DNA of 22,074 nucleotides from CAYZJV01 sp964616275 (GCA_964616275.1 CAZTUL010000038.1:1-22074); one strand, 5' to 3'. Counted from the first letter of the stretch, positions 1 through 10,700 are shown. Numbers and translations are program-made. The notes: generated by a model not told the origin, from the sequence alone.

Positions 1-951
1 ATTATTCCACGTAATATGATTAGAACTGGTATTCCTATGATTGATGTGTTCAACACCTTGGTTGAATCACAAAAATTGCCGATTTTTTCTGTCTCTGGTG
101 AACCCTACAATGAAGTTCTTGCTAGAATTGCCATGCAAGCTGAGGTTGATCTCATCATACTTGGAGGCATGGGGTTAAAATTTGATGACTATTTATTCTT
201 TAAAGAAACCCTTGAAAAAAGTGGAGCTATGAGTAGAACAATCTTCTTTGTTCACACAGCTAGCGATCCAACCGTTGAGTGTCTTCTTGTTCCCGACATC
301 TCTCTTGCAGTAGCAGAACGATTTGCCCTTGATGGAAAAAAAGTTCTCGTATTGCTCACCGATATGACAAACTTTGCCGATGCATTGAAAGAAATTGCAA
401 TTACTATGGAACAAGTACCCTCTAACCGAGGATATCCGGGAGACCTGTATAGCTCATTAGCAGCCCGCTATGAAAAAGCTGTAGACTTTGAAGGTGCAGG
501 TTCTCTTACCATTCTTGCAGTGACTACTATGCCTGGAGACGATGTTACACACCCTGTACCAGATAACACGGGATACATTACTGAGGGGCAGTATTACCTT
601 AAAAATAATAGAATCGAGCCGTTTGGTTCACTTTCCCGACTTAAACAGCAGGTGAATAAAGATACCCGTGATGATCATAGAGCTCTTATGGACGGTATGA
701 TTAAATTATATGCATCATACAAGGAATCATTAGAGAAAAAATCAATGGGATTCCAGATGTCTGAGTGGGACGCAAAATTATTGCAATATGGAGAACTCTT
801 TGAGGCTAGATTAATGGAACTCTCGGTAAATATTCCTCTAGAGGAGGCTCTCGATTTAGGTTGGGAGATTCTTGCCGAATGTTTTGAACCTAAGGAGACA
901 GGTATTCGTTCAGAGCTGGTGCTCAAGCACTGGCCAAAAAAGGTTTCCTAA
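1..951 (+). CDS. ntpB: V-type ATPase subunit B (5' end off the window)
   Basis: This is the non-catalytic nucleotide-binding subunit of the A3B3 head of a V/A-type ATPase, which couples ATP hydrolysis or synthesis to ion movement across the cytoplasmic membrane. The reading frame is open from base 1, and its first codons (IIPRN) already match the family, so the ATG at 16 is internal and the true start lies upstream. About 316 residues are seen of a usual 430 or so. Family landmarks are RTGIPMIDVFNTL followed by QKLPIFS near the left edge, LLTDMTNFADAL around bases 352-387, and VPSNRGYPGDLYSSLA around 415-460. The P-loop is degenerate (SVSGEPYNE), as expected for B rather than the catalytic A subunit. 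The stop codon overlaps an AGGAG ribosome site for the next gene, 10 bases downstream, so the two are co-translated. Identification is secure; only the missing N-terminus is uncertain. Confidence 0.96.
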   Translation: MIPRNMIRTGIPMIDVFNTLVESQKLPIFSVSGEPYNEVLARIAMQAEVDLIILGGMGLKFDDYLFFKETLEKSGAMSRTIFFVHTASDPTVECLLVPDISLAVAERFALDGKKVLVLLTDMTNFADALKEIAITMEQVPSNRGYPGDLYSSLAARYEKAVDFEGAGSLTILAVTTMPGDDVTHPVPDNTGYITEGQYYLKNNRIEPFGSLSRLKQQVNKDTRDDHRALMDGMIKLYASYKESLEKKSMGFQMSEWDAKLLQYGELFEARLMELSVNIPLEEALDLGWEILAECFEPKETGIRSELVLKHWPKKVS

Positions 952-961
952 GGAGTAACTG

Positions 962-1591
962 ATGGCTGCCGTCAAACTGACGAAAAACGAACAAAAAAAG
1001 CAAAAAGACCAACTCAAACAGTTTTTACGATATCTGCCGACATTACAGCTGAAAAAACAGCAGTTGCAAATGGTGATTAGACAGATAGAACAGGAAGTGC
1101 AGGAGTTACAACGTGCTCAAAAAGCATTAGTAGATGCATTGCAATCATGGGTGGCTGTGTTTCATGAACATCGAATATTTCCAGATTCGCTTCAACTTGA
1201 CCAAGTTGTAATAGTAGATAAAGTAAAAAAATCCAAGGGAAATATTGCAGGTGTTGCTATCCCGGTATTCAAAGATCTTACTTTCCAACAAATAGGATAC
1301 AATTTTGATGATTATCCACTTTGGGTCGATGCTGGTGTTAAAGTTCTTAAGGAAATATCCCGCTTTGACGCAATGATTGCAACCTTGGAGAAGCAGATTG
1401 AATTACTTGGGAAAGAGTTGCGCATCACGAGTCAACGCGTAAATCTTTTCGAAAAGGTTAAAATTCCTGAAACAAAAGACAATATTCGAAAAATTGGTAT
1501 TTACTTGGGTGACCAGCAAACTGCTGCAGTTGTTCGAGGTAAAATTGCCAAGAAAAAACTGGTTAAGAGTTCAGAGGAGGGTGCAGCATGA
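962..1591 (+). CDS. ntpD: V-type ATPase subunit D (central stalk)
   Basis: Subunit D forms the coiled-coil central rotor shaft that transmits rotation between the A3B3 head and the membrane ring. The 209-residue product has the family's usual length. Its lysine- and glutamine-rich N-terminus (MAAVKLTKNEQKKQKDQL) runs into a long predicted coiled coil to about residue 65. A second long helix runs from about residue 125 and holds the conserved RVNLFEKVKIP segment (about 159-169), typical of the family C-terminal half. The ATG at 962 follows AGGAG at 951-955 with six bases between. The stop overlaps the start of subunit I by four bases (ATGA). Rotor partner F and subunit C are not found between B and I, a gene order I associate with spirochaetes; they could lie upstream of the window. 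Confidence 0.95.
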   Translation: MAAVKLTKNEQKKQKDQLKQFLRYLPTLQLKKQQLQMVIRQIEQEVQELQRAQKALVDALQSWVAVFHEHRIFPDSLQLDQVVIVDKVKKSKGNIAGVAIPVFKDLTFQQIGYNFDDYPLWVDAGVKVLKEISRFDAMIATLEKQIELLGKELRITSQRVNLFEKVKIPETKDNIRKIGIYLGDQQTAAVVRGKIAKKKLVKSSEEGAA

Positions 1592-3272
1592 TTGTTCCCA
1601 TGAAACGAGTATCCCTCATAGTGCTCGCCTACGAAAAAAGAAAAGCTTTAAAGACTCTCAGGCAATCGGGAATTGTGCATATTGATGAAGTTCCTGCAAA
1701 AAACGAAAAAGTCGAAGATCTGGAAAGGTCTCTGCAACAAATCGATCGTTCGATAATTCAGCTTCAAGAACTCTATACCATTGAATCAAAAAAAACTAAA
1801 GAAAAGCTGCCATTGTTTGCCGAAGATGCATTGGATGATGAAGAGTTTTCAGAAATTCAGACGAGAGTTCTTTGGTTGCTTGATCATAAACGCGAACTGG
1901 AAGAAAAAAAACAGAAGACTATTATTGAACGAGATTCATTAAAGGAGTGGGGAGATTTTTCAGTTTCTGATATTTCGCACCTGNNNNNNNNNNNNNNNNN
2001 NNNNNNNNNNNNNNNNNNNNNNNNNNNNNNNNNNNNNNNNNNNNNNNNNNNNNNNNNNNNNNNNNNNNNNNNNNNNNNNNNNNGTTCCTTGAACAAGATC
2101 ATAGATTTGAACTTGTACACGCAGGGATGGAGGAAGACGATACTGTTTCGTGGTTGACTGGGTTTATCCCAGAAGATGCAGTTTCCTCTTTTAAGAATAC
2201 AGCATCAGGACAAGGATGGGCTTACGTGATTGATGATCCTTCTGATGATGAACTTCCTCCAACGCTGGTAAAAAATAGCCGCTGGGTTTCTATCATCGGT
2301 CCGGTATTCGATATTCTGGGCACCGTGCCAGGATACCGTGAATATGATATAAGCATGTGGTTTCTTATGTTCTTCTCACTATTCTTTGCGATGATTGTCG
2401 GTGATGGAGCATATGGAGTTATTTTCCTTATAGCTGGAATTCTCATACACAGAAAAATTAAAAAAGCTAATAATGCCGTAATACTGCTTTATGTACTGAG
2501 TACAACCAGCATTATTTGGGGTGCTCTTACCGGTACATGGTTTGGTAGTAAAGCCATTCTTGAAGCGGTCCCATTCCTGCAGATGCTGGTGATACCGCAA
2601 ATAGCAAACTATCCAGAATTATTCGGATTAGAGGCTACAACTACTCAGAATATGGTCATGCAGTTTTGTTTTATCGTAGGAACATTACAGTTGAGTCTAG
2701 CATGTGCTATGAATATTTATAGGAAATTGGGGAAAAAGGATTTGAGTGCACTTGCAGATGTAGGTTGGTTAGTCATGATAGATGCTCTCTATTTCCTCGT
2801 ACTCATGCTTGTAATTAATGCAGAGGTTGCTGTTTCATTAGTAGCTTCGTTAGTCGGTCTGGGATTTTTGTTCGTAGTAGTGTTTGGAGCTCAAGGGCCT
2901 GGTATCTCTTTTATTAAAGGGCTGGCTGGAGGTGCTGCCAATTTATTCACTACATTTCTCAATTCAATCAGTGCTTTTTCAAATATCATAAGCTATATAA
3001 GATTGTTTGCTGTAGGGATGGCATCGCTCGCTATTGCCCAAAGCTTCAATAATATGGCTAGTGGTCTGCTTCAAGGGTTTGCTCTGCCGGCTGGAATATT
3101 AATTCTCATAATAGGTCATGGTCTAAATTTAATCATGGCGTTGTTATCAGTAGTAGTGCACGGCGTACGACTCAATTTATTGGAATTTTCTGGTCAACTT
3201 GGCATGGAGTGGACTGGATTCACTTACGACCCGTTCAGAGAAACGGTTGAAACTTCATCACAGACGTTGTAA
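1588..3272 (+). CDS. ntpI: V-type ATPase subunit I, interrupted by a run of N
   Basis: Subunit I (homologue of eukaryotic subunit a) is the membrane stator that provides the ion half-channels. The N-terminal cytoplasmic part is read from 1588 (MIVPMKRVSLIVLA) to base 1983 and is rich in coiled coil. After the N run the protein continues in a different frame: from 2085 it reads FLEQDHRFELVHAGMEEDD and then VSWLTGFIPEDAV, a family hallmark. About seven or eight membrane helices follow. The essential channel arginine lies in SYIRLFAVGMASLAIAQ, with its codon at 3000-3002. About 132 plus 396 residues are visible; relatives are around 600-650, so roughly 70-120 residues are probably hidden. The apparent frame change follows from the arbitrary length of the N run and is not evidence of a broken gene. 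The start is supported by GAGGAGG at 1574-1580; ATG 1600 is a weaker alternative. Confidence 0.93.
1984..2083. other. Assembly gap of 100 N inside ntpI
   Basis: Exactly 100 undetermined bases. A round 100 is the conventional placeholder for a gap of unknown length, so the true distance is not known. The flanks are both coding for the same subunit I protein but fall in different frames across the placeholder, which shows directly that the real gap is not 100 bases (it must differ from 100 modulo 3 if the gene is intact). Confidence 0.98.
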
Positions 3273-3294
3273 AAACAACGACAAGGAGCTTGGT

Positions 3295-3729
3295 ATGAAT
3301 ATTGGAATGATTGGAATGGCTGCGGCACTTGGGCTTTCTGCACTAGGATCAGGATTGGGTACTGGAGCTGCTTCACTTTCGGCCGTAGGCGGATGGAAGA
3401 AATGCTATGCCAATGGTAAACCCGCACCATTTATTATGGTTGCGTTTTCGGGTGCACCGCTTACACAAACAATCTATGGATTCTTATTGATGAATTTCAT
3501 CAGTGCCGCTGCAGCAGCTGGACAGGATGCTATGTTGCTTTTAGGTGCAGGAGTCTTTGGTGGTTTAGCAATTGGACTTTCTGCATGGATGCAGGGACGT
3601 GCAGCAGCAGCAGCTTCAGATGCATTGGCCGAGACTGGAAAAGGTACAGCCAACTACTTTATCGTTATTGGTATTGTAGAGACCGTAGCATTGTTTACTC
3701 TGGTGTTCCTTCTGTTGCTCTTACAGTAG
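3295..3729 (+). CDS. ntpK: V-type ATPase subunit K (membrane rotor proteolipid)
   Basis: Subunit K forms the rotating c-ring that carries ions through the membrane. The 144-residue protein has four hydrophobic helices, two fused hairpins, which is the normal V-type arrangement. The ion-carrying glutamate is E129 in GIVETVALF of helix 4. Helix 2 contains PLTQTIYGF with T57 and Q58, and helix 3 ends in WMQGRAAAAAS with Q100. By comparison with the Enterococcus hirae Na+ ring, T, Q, Q and E are the sodium ligands, so Na+ coupling is plausible but inferred. I chose ATG 3295 because AAGGAG at 3283-3288 lies six bases before it; the frame stays open further upstream (ATG 3199), but that start would run inside ntpI and add a charged, non-homologous N-terminus. 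It follows ntpI by 22 bases and is the last gene of the operon, just before a terminator. Confidence 0.95.
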   Translation: MNIGMIGMAAALGLSALGSGLGTGAASLSAVGGWKKCYANGKPAPFIMVAFSGAPLTQTIYGFLLMNFISAAAAAGQDAMLLLGAGVFGGLAIGLSAWMQGRAAAAASDALAETGKGTANYFIVIGIVETVALFTLVFLLLLLQ

Positions 3730-3749
3730 GATTCTACATCTACTTTTTC

Positions 3750-3797
3750 GAGAGGCTTCTCACCCTTCAAGGTGCTGAGAGGCCTCTTGTTATTTTG
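3750..3797 (+). terminator. Rho-independent terminator closing the V-ATPase operon
   Basis: Bases 3751-3762 (AGAGGCTTCTCA) pair with 3776-3787 (TGAGAGGCCTCT) in a 12-bp stem with one G-U pair. The loop is 3763-3775. The run 3787-3797 (TTGTTATTTTG) supplies the T-rich tail. It begins 21 bases after the ntpK stop and is the strongest terminator in the window. Confidence 0.88.
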
Positions 3798-3858
3798 ATG
3801 TCATCTTCTCCTTTTATCGTGATTCGTGTACACTTAGACAATTGAGAAGGCACAGCAC

Positions 3859-4929
3859 ATGAATAGAAGACATACAAATCAGGTACATGTTGGGAATATC
3901 ACAATTGGTAGTAATTCACCTATTTCAATACAGACTATGTGGTCAGAATCACTCCCTGCGATAGCCGAAGAAGAAAAATTTCAACAAATGCTCACTACGT
4001 TGCGAAGTTATGCAACAATGGGGTGTTCAATCATTCGTTTTTCATACCCAAGCTCCAATGATAAACTCATTTTTACTCGAATATGTAAAGAATCTCCAAT
4101 GCCGGTAGTTGCAGATATCCATTTCGATTGGAAACTGGCTATTGAAGCAATTGAATGCGGTGCCCATAAAATTCGGATTAATCCCGGAAACATAGGGGCT
4201 AAGTGGAAAGTCGAAGAGGTTGTAGAAGCTGCAAAATCTCATGGAACTGCTATTCGAATTGGCCTGAATGGTGGGTCTCTACCACATGCATTACGGCTCG
4301 CAGATCACGCTCAAGGAATGGTGAATACTGCCCTTACGTATGTTGATTGGTTTGAATCCTGGGGATTTGATCAGATGGTGCTCTCTGTTAAAGATACCGA
4401 TGGTGATGTAACATACCGTGCTTATCATGACCTTGCTACCAAAACTGCGTATCCCTTGCATTTAGGAGTGACCGAGGCAGGAGGAGTCGTCAGTGCTATG
4501 GCACGAAGTACCTGGGTGCTTGGGAGATTGTTATCAGAAGGAATTGGCGACACAATGAGGATTTCAATCACAGATGACAAGCAACATGAAATTGCTGGTG
4601 CTCGAGAGATTATGAGAACGATAGGTCTTGAAATAGAGGGCATTAGAATCGTATCCTGCCCTCGCTGTGGAAGAGCCTCGTTTGACTCACAAAAATTTTT
4701 ACAAAAGATACAGCACAAACTGCTCACCTATAAAACACCTTTGACCGTGGCGATTATGGGTTGCCAAGTAAATGGGCCAGGCGAGGCAGCACATGCAGAC
4801 ATTGCAATTACTGGTATAGGAAATCGTGTGTACTTATATGAGAAGGGTAAATTAATCAAAGAGGTTAACGAACAACTTGCAGAAGAAGTATTATTAGCAC
4901 GGATTGAGGAATTGTCACATGCAGAATAA
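3859..4929 (+). CDS. ispG: (E)-4-hydroxy-3-methylbut-2-enyl-diphosphate synthase
   Basis: IspG (GcpE) carries out the penultimate step of the MEP isoprenoid pathway, reductively opening methylerythritol cyclodiphosphate to HMBPP with a [4Fe-4S] cluster. The 356-residue protein fits the short bacterial form: an N-terminal TIM barrel beginning RRHTNQVHVGNITIGSNSPI, then a C-terminal cluster domain. The cluster ligands are visible as C267 and C270 (CPRCGRASFD) and C302, with the ligand glutamate E309 in MGCQVNGPGEA, spaced as in E. coli IspG. ATG 3859 follows GAGAAGG at 3844-3850. It is the first gene after the V-ATPase terminator, so it probably heads a new transcript, but I see no convincing promoter hexamers in the 60 bases between. 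Its last 11 bases overlap the start of uvrA. Confidence 0.96.
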   Translation: MNRRHTNQVHVGNITIGSNSPISIQTMWSESLPAIAEEEKFQQMLTTLRSYATMGCSIIRFSYPSSNDKLIFTRICKESPMPVVADIHFDWKLAIEAIECGAHKIRINPGNIGAKWKVEEVVEAAKSHGTAIRIGLNGGSLPHALRLADHAQGMVNTALTYVDWFESWGFDQMVLSVKDTDGDVTYRAYHDLATKTAYPLHLGVTEAGGVVSAMARSTWVLGRLLSEGIGDTMRISITDDKQHEIAGAREIMRTIGLEIEGIRIVSCPRCGRASFDSQKFLQKIQHKLLTYKTPLTVAIMGCQVNGPGEAAHADIAITGIGNRVYLYEKGKLIKEVNEQLAEEVLLARIEELSHAE

Positions 4930-7753
4930 GCTCATTATTCGTGGTGCTCGAGAACACAATTTAAAGAATTTAGACATTGATTTAGATAAGAATGCTCTTA
5001 TTGTCATAAGTGGATTAAGTGGTTCCGGAAAATCATCTCTTGCTTTTGACACAATCTTCGCCGAAGGTCAGCGAAGGTATGTTGAATCACTCAGTGCCTA
5101 CGCAAGAATGTTTTTAGGAAGACTGGAAAAACCAGATATTGACTATATAGAGGGTCTTTCTCCATCCATTGCAATTGAACAAAAAACGACCCATAAAAAT
5201 CCCAGGTCCATTGTGGGAACTATAACTGAAATCTATGATTACTATCGATTATTATGGGCGAGGATTGGGGTTCCTCATTGCCCAGAGTGCGGACGTGAAA
5301 TTAGTGATCAAACAATCGATCAAATTCTTGATACCATTTATAATTTCCCGCCAGAAAGTAAACTTATGATTCTATCTCCAGTTGTTATGGGGAGAAAAGG
5401 TGAACACAAGAAAATATTTGAAGATGCTAAGAAGGCTGGGTTTATTCGTGTTCGCGTGAATGGTTCCATCCATGAACTTACAGAGACGATAACCCTTGAT
5501 AAGCAGATTAAACATTCTATTGATATTATTGTAGACCGAATTGTACTTAGAGATGATGTACGAAGTAGATTGGCTGAATCAATAGAAAGTGCGATTGAGA
5601 TCAGTGATGGGATAGTTCGAATAGTTAGAATTCTTGATACACATGAAGAGGAAGAATCACTATTTAGTGTAAAAAACAGTTGCGTGCATTGTGGTATCAG
5701 CATTCCTGAGTTAGAACCGAGGTTGTTCAGTTTTAACAATCCGTTTGGAGCCTGTCCAGCATGTCATGGATTAGGAGTTAAAACTGAGTTTGATCCCGAT
5801 AAGATCATTCCTGATAGAAAACGATCGTTTAATCAAGGGGCCATAGCCAGTCAGAATCCTGAAGCAACGTGGTCACGAGTCCCACTTGAAGCATTGGCAA
5901 AACGATACAACTTTACGTTGGATACTCCTTTTTCCGAGTTAAGTGATGAAGTTATCAATGTTATTTTGTATGGAACTACAGAAAGAATACCAATGCGATA
6001 TCAAAATGAGAAAGGGAGAGGGCATTATACGCTGGAAAAACCTTTTGCAGGTATCATCCCGGATTTACGACGGCGATATTATGAGACAAACTCGATGCAA
6101 ATTAGAATGTGGATGGATTCATTCATGACAAGTCGCACGTGTGAAGTCTGTCATGGTTCGCGTCTTCGTTCTGAGGCACTTGGAGTTACCGTTAACGATA
6201 AAAATATTGTGGAAGTTACCTCATATTCAGTAAAGGATTCACATGAGTTTTTTGCATCACTCTCATTACAACCCACACAAGCTGAAATTGCCAAGCAGAT
6301 TCTTAAAGAAATTCGTGGAAGACTCGGATTTTTGGTTAATGTTGGGCTTGAATATCTTACATTGGATAGATCCTCAGGAACGCTCAGTGGGGGAGAAGCT
6401 CAGCGTATCCGACTTGCGACGCAAATAGGATCTGCTCTTAGTGGAGTTATTTATGTTTTAGATGAACCTTCAATAGGATTACATCAACGTGATAATCATC
6501 GATTAATCGAAACATTAAAAACGTTACGAGATCTTGGCAATACATTAATAGTGGTGGAACATGATGAAGCAACCATCCGGGAAGCAGATTATGTAGTGGA
6601 TCTTGGTCCTGGTGCGGGGATTCACGGAGGATACATAACGGCTCAAGGGACACCAAAGGAGATAGAACAGAATCCTTCGAGTATAACTGGTCAGTATCTA
6701 TCAGGTGCTATTCACATGCCGATACCTGAAAAAAGAAGAGCTGGAACTGGAAACGCTATTATGGTCTATGGTGCAAAAAAGAACAATCTGAAGGAAATTG
6801 ATGTTTCTTTACCACTTGGGAAGATGATTGTGATTACCGGAGTTTCAGGTTCTGGGAAGTCAACATTGCTGCATGAGGTGTTACTACCTGCTCTTAAAAG
6901 AATTCTCAATAAACAACATGAAAATTATGACGGATACCGAGAAATACTCGGTTCAGAACATATTGATAAAGTAATCAGTATAGATCAGAGTCCGATTGGA
7001 CGTACTCCACGCTCAAACCCGGCAACGTATGTGGGAGCTTTTACACCAATTCGTGCTCTGTTTGCATCACTACCGGAATCAAAGGCTCGTGGATATAAAC
7101 AGGGTAGATTCTCTTTTAATGTATCCGGTGGTCGTTGTGAACACTGTCAGGGTGATGGAACGCTCAAAATTGAGATGCATTTTCTGCCCGATGTTTATGT
7201 AACCTGTGATGTGTGTAAAGGGAAACGGTTTAACTCGGAAACTCTGGCAATACATTATAAAGGGAAGAATATTCACGATGTCTTAAATATGACGATAAGT
7301 GAAGCGGCTGAATTTTTCTCTGCTGTTCCCTCGATTCGCAGGAAAGTCGAAACATTGGAATCTGTAGGTTTAGGATACATTAAACTTGGACAATCTGCAC
7401 TTACATTAAGTGGTGGAGAAGCACAACGGGTAAAACTGAGTCTTGAACTATCAAAAAAGAGTACTGGTCAAACACTCTATGTCCTCGATGAACCAACAAC
7501 AGGTTTGCACTTCGCCGATGTAAAAAAACTCATGGAGGTACTTGATCGACTCGTTGATCAGGGTAATACCGTTATTCTCATTGAGCATAATCTCGATGTC
7601 ATAAAGAGTGCTGATCATTTGATTGATTTAGGTCCTGAAGGGGGTGATGGAGGCGGAAGAGTAGTGGTAACTGGTACTCCTGAAGAAGTTTCCCTATGCA
7701 AGGATTCATACACAGGATATTATGTAGCGAAGTCGCTATATGAAAACTCGTAG
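4919..7753 (+). CDS. uvrA: Excinuclease ABC subunit A (UvrA)
   Basis: UvrA is the damage-sensing ATPase of nucleotide excision repair and loads UvrB at lesions. The 944-residue product has the full family layout: first Walker A GLSGSGKSS at 32-40, zinc module with C255/C258 and C279/C282, ABC signature LSGGEAQRIRLA at 489, second Walker A GVSGSGKST from 641, second zinc module with C740/C743 and C763/C766, and second signature LSGGEAQRVKL at 830. A further CPEC pair lies at 121-124. The frame opens at TTG 4904, but ATG 4919 is the right start: it gives MQNKLIIRGAREHNLKNL, the normal UvrA N-terminus, with GAGGA eight bases upstream. It overlaps ispG by 11 bases and lptD by 14, suggesting translational coupling. 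It appears complete and functional. Confidence 0.97.
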   Translation: MQNKLIIRGAREHNLKNLDIDLDKNALIVISGLSGSGKSSLAFDTIFAEGQRRYVESLSAYARMFLGRLEKPDIDYIEGLSPSIAIEQKTTHKNPRSIVGTITEIYDYYRLLWARIGVPHCPECGREISDQTIDQILDTIYNFPPESKLMILSPVVMGRKGEHKKIFEDAKKAGFIRVRVNGSIHELTETITLDKQIKHSIDIIVDRIVLRDDVRSRLAESIESAIEISDGIVRIVRILDTHEEEESLFSVKNSCVHCGISIPELEPRLFSFNNPFGACPACHGLGVKTEFDPDKIIPDRKRSFNQGAIASQNPEATWSRVPLEALAKRYNFTLDTPFSELSDEVINVILYGTTERIPMRYQNEKGRGHYTLEKPFAGIIPDLRRRYYETNSMQIRMWMDSFMTSRTCEVCHGSRLRSEALGVTVNDKNIVEVTSYSVKDSHEFFASLSLQPTQAEIAKQILKEIRGRLGFLVNVGLEYLTLDRSSGTLSGGEAQRIRLATQIGSALSGVIYVLDEPSIGLHQRDNHRLIETLKTLRDLGNTLIVVEHDEATIREADYVVDLGPGAGIHGGYITAQGTPKEIEQNPSSITGQYLSGAIHMPIPEKRRAGTGNAIMVYGAKKNNLKEIDVSLPLGKMIVITGVSGSGKSTLLHEVLLPALKRILNKQHENYDGYREILGSEHIDKVISIDQSPIGRTPRSNPATYVGAFTPIRALFASLPESKARGYKQGRFSFNVSGGRCEHCQGDGTLKIEMHFLPDVYVTCDVCKGKRFNSETLAIHYKGKNIHDVLNMTISEAAEFFSAVPSIRRKVETLESVGLGYIKLGQSALTLSGGEAQRVKLSLELSKKSTGQTLYVLDEPTTGLHFADVKKLMEVLDRLVDQGNTVILIEHNLDVIKSADHLIDLGPEGGDGGGRVVVTGTPEEVSLCKDSYTGYYVAKSLYENS

Positions 7754-10700
7754 ACTCTTACATGCCTTCATTTGGGCTATTTTCCCGTACTTGCTCCTCG
7801 TACATGCAGGACTATGTGCTCAAGAACGTTATTCAGACACATTATCTTCGCAGGAATTACGACTATTGACATCTGAAATTGAGAGTGCGACTCAGCAAGA
7901 ATTATTAAATAGAGTAAATTTTCTTGGTATTACCATTCCTCGCGAAGATGCAGACCTTCGTAATCTGCTTTATACCTACTATGGAATAGTTCCGATGCAG
8001 AAAATTACACAAACTACGATTACTACCGATGTGATATCGGTAACTATTCATTCTGCCGATTCATTTCTCCGTTCAGGCACAAATGAATCTTTTCTCATAC
8101 TTGAGGGGAATGTCGGTCTTTCCCTTACGACAACTTCTGATGATGTGACTACAAAGCTCTATGCAAATCGTATAATCGTTGATATTGAACATAAGACGGT
8201 TACCGGTATCGGTTCAGTACGATACCGAACAGATCAGGAATCATTTGAAGATAATCTTAAAGCGTATATGATTACCTTTGATTGGAGTAGTGGTCATCTG
8301 CTTCTATCGAAGGGTGTATCTTCCATGACCCGGGAGAATAGTGAAAAGGAGGAGGTTGAGTTTTTTGTATCGGGTGAACAGATGTTTGTTTCATCTTCAC
8401 CGTGGTCCATAGGATTTGAGAATGGCCTCATCACGACACATCCAGATCAAGCCTATTTTAGTATTCGGGCAAAAGAACTCTATTTAGTGGATGGTGGCGA
8501 TTTCTTCGTTAAACATGCAGTAATATCTCTGGGAAGAGTGCCGCTCTTGTGGTTCCCCTTCATGTACTATCCAGGAAAAACCTTTATATTCAATCCAGCA
8601 ATTGGAATCAGTTCTGAAAAAGGTGCCTTCTTTTCTTCAAGCACTGAATTATATGGAAGATATCCAAAAATTCTAAAAGATAGTGAATCTAGTTTTTCGA
8701 CGTTGCTCTCCTCAAATCCTCAATCTACATTTGTAAAAGATGGTTGGGTCTATTCTCAAACGCCATCTTCAGAAATTTCACCTATTGAATCATGGGCTGA
8801 ACGTACACAATCATATTTTTCCATTCTGTTTGATGCATATCAGCAGCATGGGGTGTTTTTAGGAATAGATACAGTTAACAAATTCGATGCAAATCGATAT
8901 GTATTATCGGGTCTCGGTGGATTTGGATTTGCAGGACTGCAGCATTCCTCATGGAGTTCAATATATCAAATTCCGGAAATTCGATACTTTTTTGAGGGTA
9001 ATTTGGCAATTGACACATCTTCCGTTGATTTATCACTTTCTATACCATTCTATTCAGACCCAAAAGTACTTCAACACTATGGAAATAGACTCACCAGCTT
9101 TTCTCTGGAACGATTATTCGGGAATGCTCAATTTCCATCAACATATCAATCAGACATAACACAATTCACCTGGGAACTTTCAAGCAGGATGGATATTCCA
9201 ACAACATGGGCTTTCCCATTCATTCGTACGCTCAAAGTTGACAATCTGGCATCAAAAATCACCTGGAAAGCAATAAAAATACCAGATGGTACTGGCTATG
9301 AAATGTCATCACTCATAGTTCCTGAATTCAATGCCACAATAGCAGGTACTCTATTCTCATGGTCTCAAACAGGAGAGGATACTGCACAGGAAGAATTGCA
9401 AGAATTTTCAGTACCAGAGTCTGCTTTCTCGTTTCCAGAGTGGGGAATTACATCACCATATAGAGGGACACAACCTGCAGCAACACAAATATTACATAGT
9501 CAAACAAGCACAGTCTCGCTCGATTATTCATTAAGACACTATATTATTCACACCGATACACTTAATACTGGCACTGTGAATGAATCAACACAGTACGAAC
9601 GACTGAACGGTTCATTCACACTCTCGGGAAAGATTGCACCATCCTTACTCTCTTTTTCACAGAGAATCAGTCCAGCATTTTCAAAAAACTCTATTGAAAT
9701 ACGGGATACTCAGCAAGTAACAGTTACTTCCACTACAGATGTTTCAGTTCCCTTTATTGGTCTTTCTTATGGTCTTACCACAAGAATTTTCAACGAAACA
9801 ATTGTTGATGAAACAGGTTTGGCACCCACAGTAAAAGGTGGTTGGGGGCAATGGGATGCAGATTCAGTCATCCGTCATCAATTATCTTGGATGAGAGTAA
9901 TTACCACATCTTTTGGAAGCATCACTCCTTCATTGACAGCTGCACTAGCTCCTTTACCGTATGGCTTTACACCGCAGATAGCGGTTAAATCCGGGAATCT
10001 TTCCAGTACTGCATCACTGAGAATAGAAGAAGATGAATCAGGAAAGTTTATTGGGAAACAAACAAAATTATCAATCTCATATAGTAATAGAGACATAGTT
10101 ACTTTTTCGAGTGTTTTTACCTATGATTTGCAGGAATATATTGTTGGAAATTCCTGGCTGAATCCACTGGAAATGAAACAATCCCTATCTACGCAGTTGT
10201 TTGATTCGTATGTTCATATTCGACAGGAGAGTTCCTATTCGTGGGATCAAAACTACGTCCATCTTATTTCACTTTCTCTTGCAGTACCGTGGGCATCTCT
10301 CAGTATAGAAGGTGATGGGCCAGTTGATGCTATCCGTGCAAATATTTTAGATGCTGAAATTAAAATCAATACGTTTACTCATGCCTGGTGGAAAAATCGT
10401 ATTAAGCTTTCCATGGACTTATCAAGTGCATATAGACATGCATTTCAGCAGAGTTATGCATCTAAATTAACCTTCGGTTTGCATTTGGGATTTACTATAG
10501 AGGAATTTTTAACACTCGATATTGCATTGCAGACGGTTAATAATGGCATTCATAGATATTCTGACATAGGGGATGTATGGGATGATCTACTGAGATCCTT
10601 TGATTTCTTCGGTGATGGGAGAAATCAAACTCAATTTTCCATGGATTCTGTATCGGTTTCAGTAATTCACCATATGGCTGATTGGGACTTGCATTGTAAA

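Noticed and set aside
2085..3272. Reading the sequence after the N run as a separate gene starting at ATG 2127
   Set aside because: Coding continues in frame upstream of 2127 to the N run with family-like residues, so this is the C-terminal part of ntpI.
3598..3618. GCA triplet repeat in ntpK
   Set aside because: It encodes the conserved alanine run after WMQGR and is ordinary coding sequence.
3585..3845. Open frame starting inside ntpK and crossing the terminator
   Set aside because: It uses a different frame from ntpK, reads through the terminator stem and has no family resemblance.
3795..3858. Possible promoter for ispG (TTGATG at 3795, TACACT at 3829)
   Set aside because: The boxes are 28 bases apart, and no other pair gives a good -35/-10 match. 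A promoter probably exists here, but I cannot place it.
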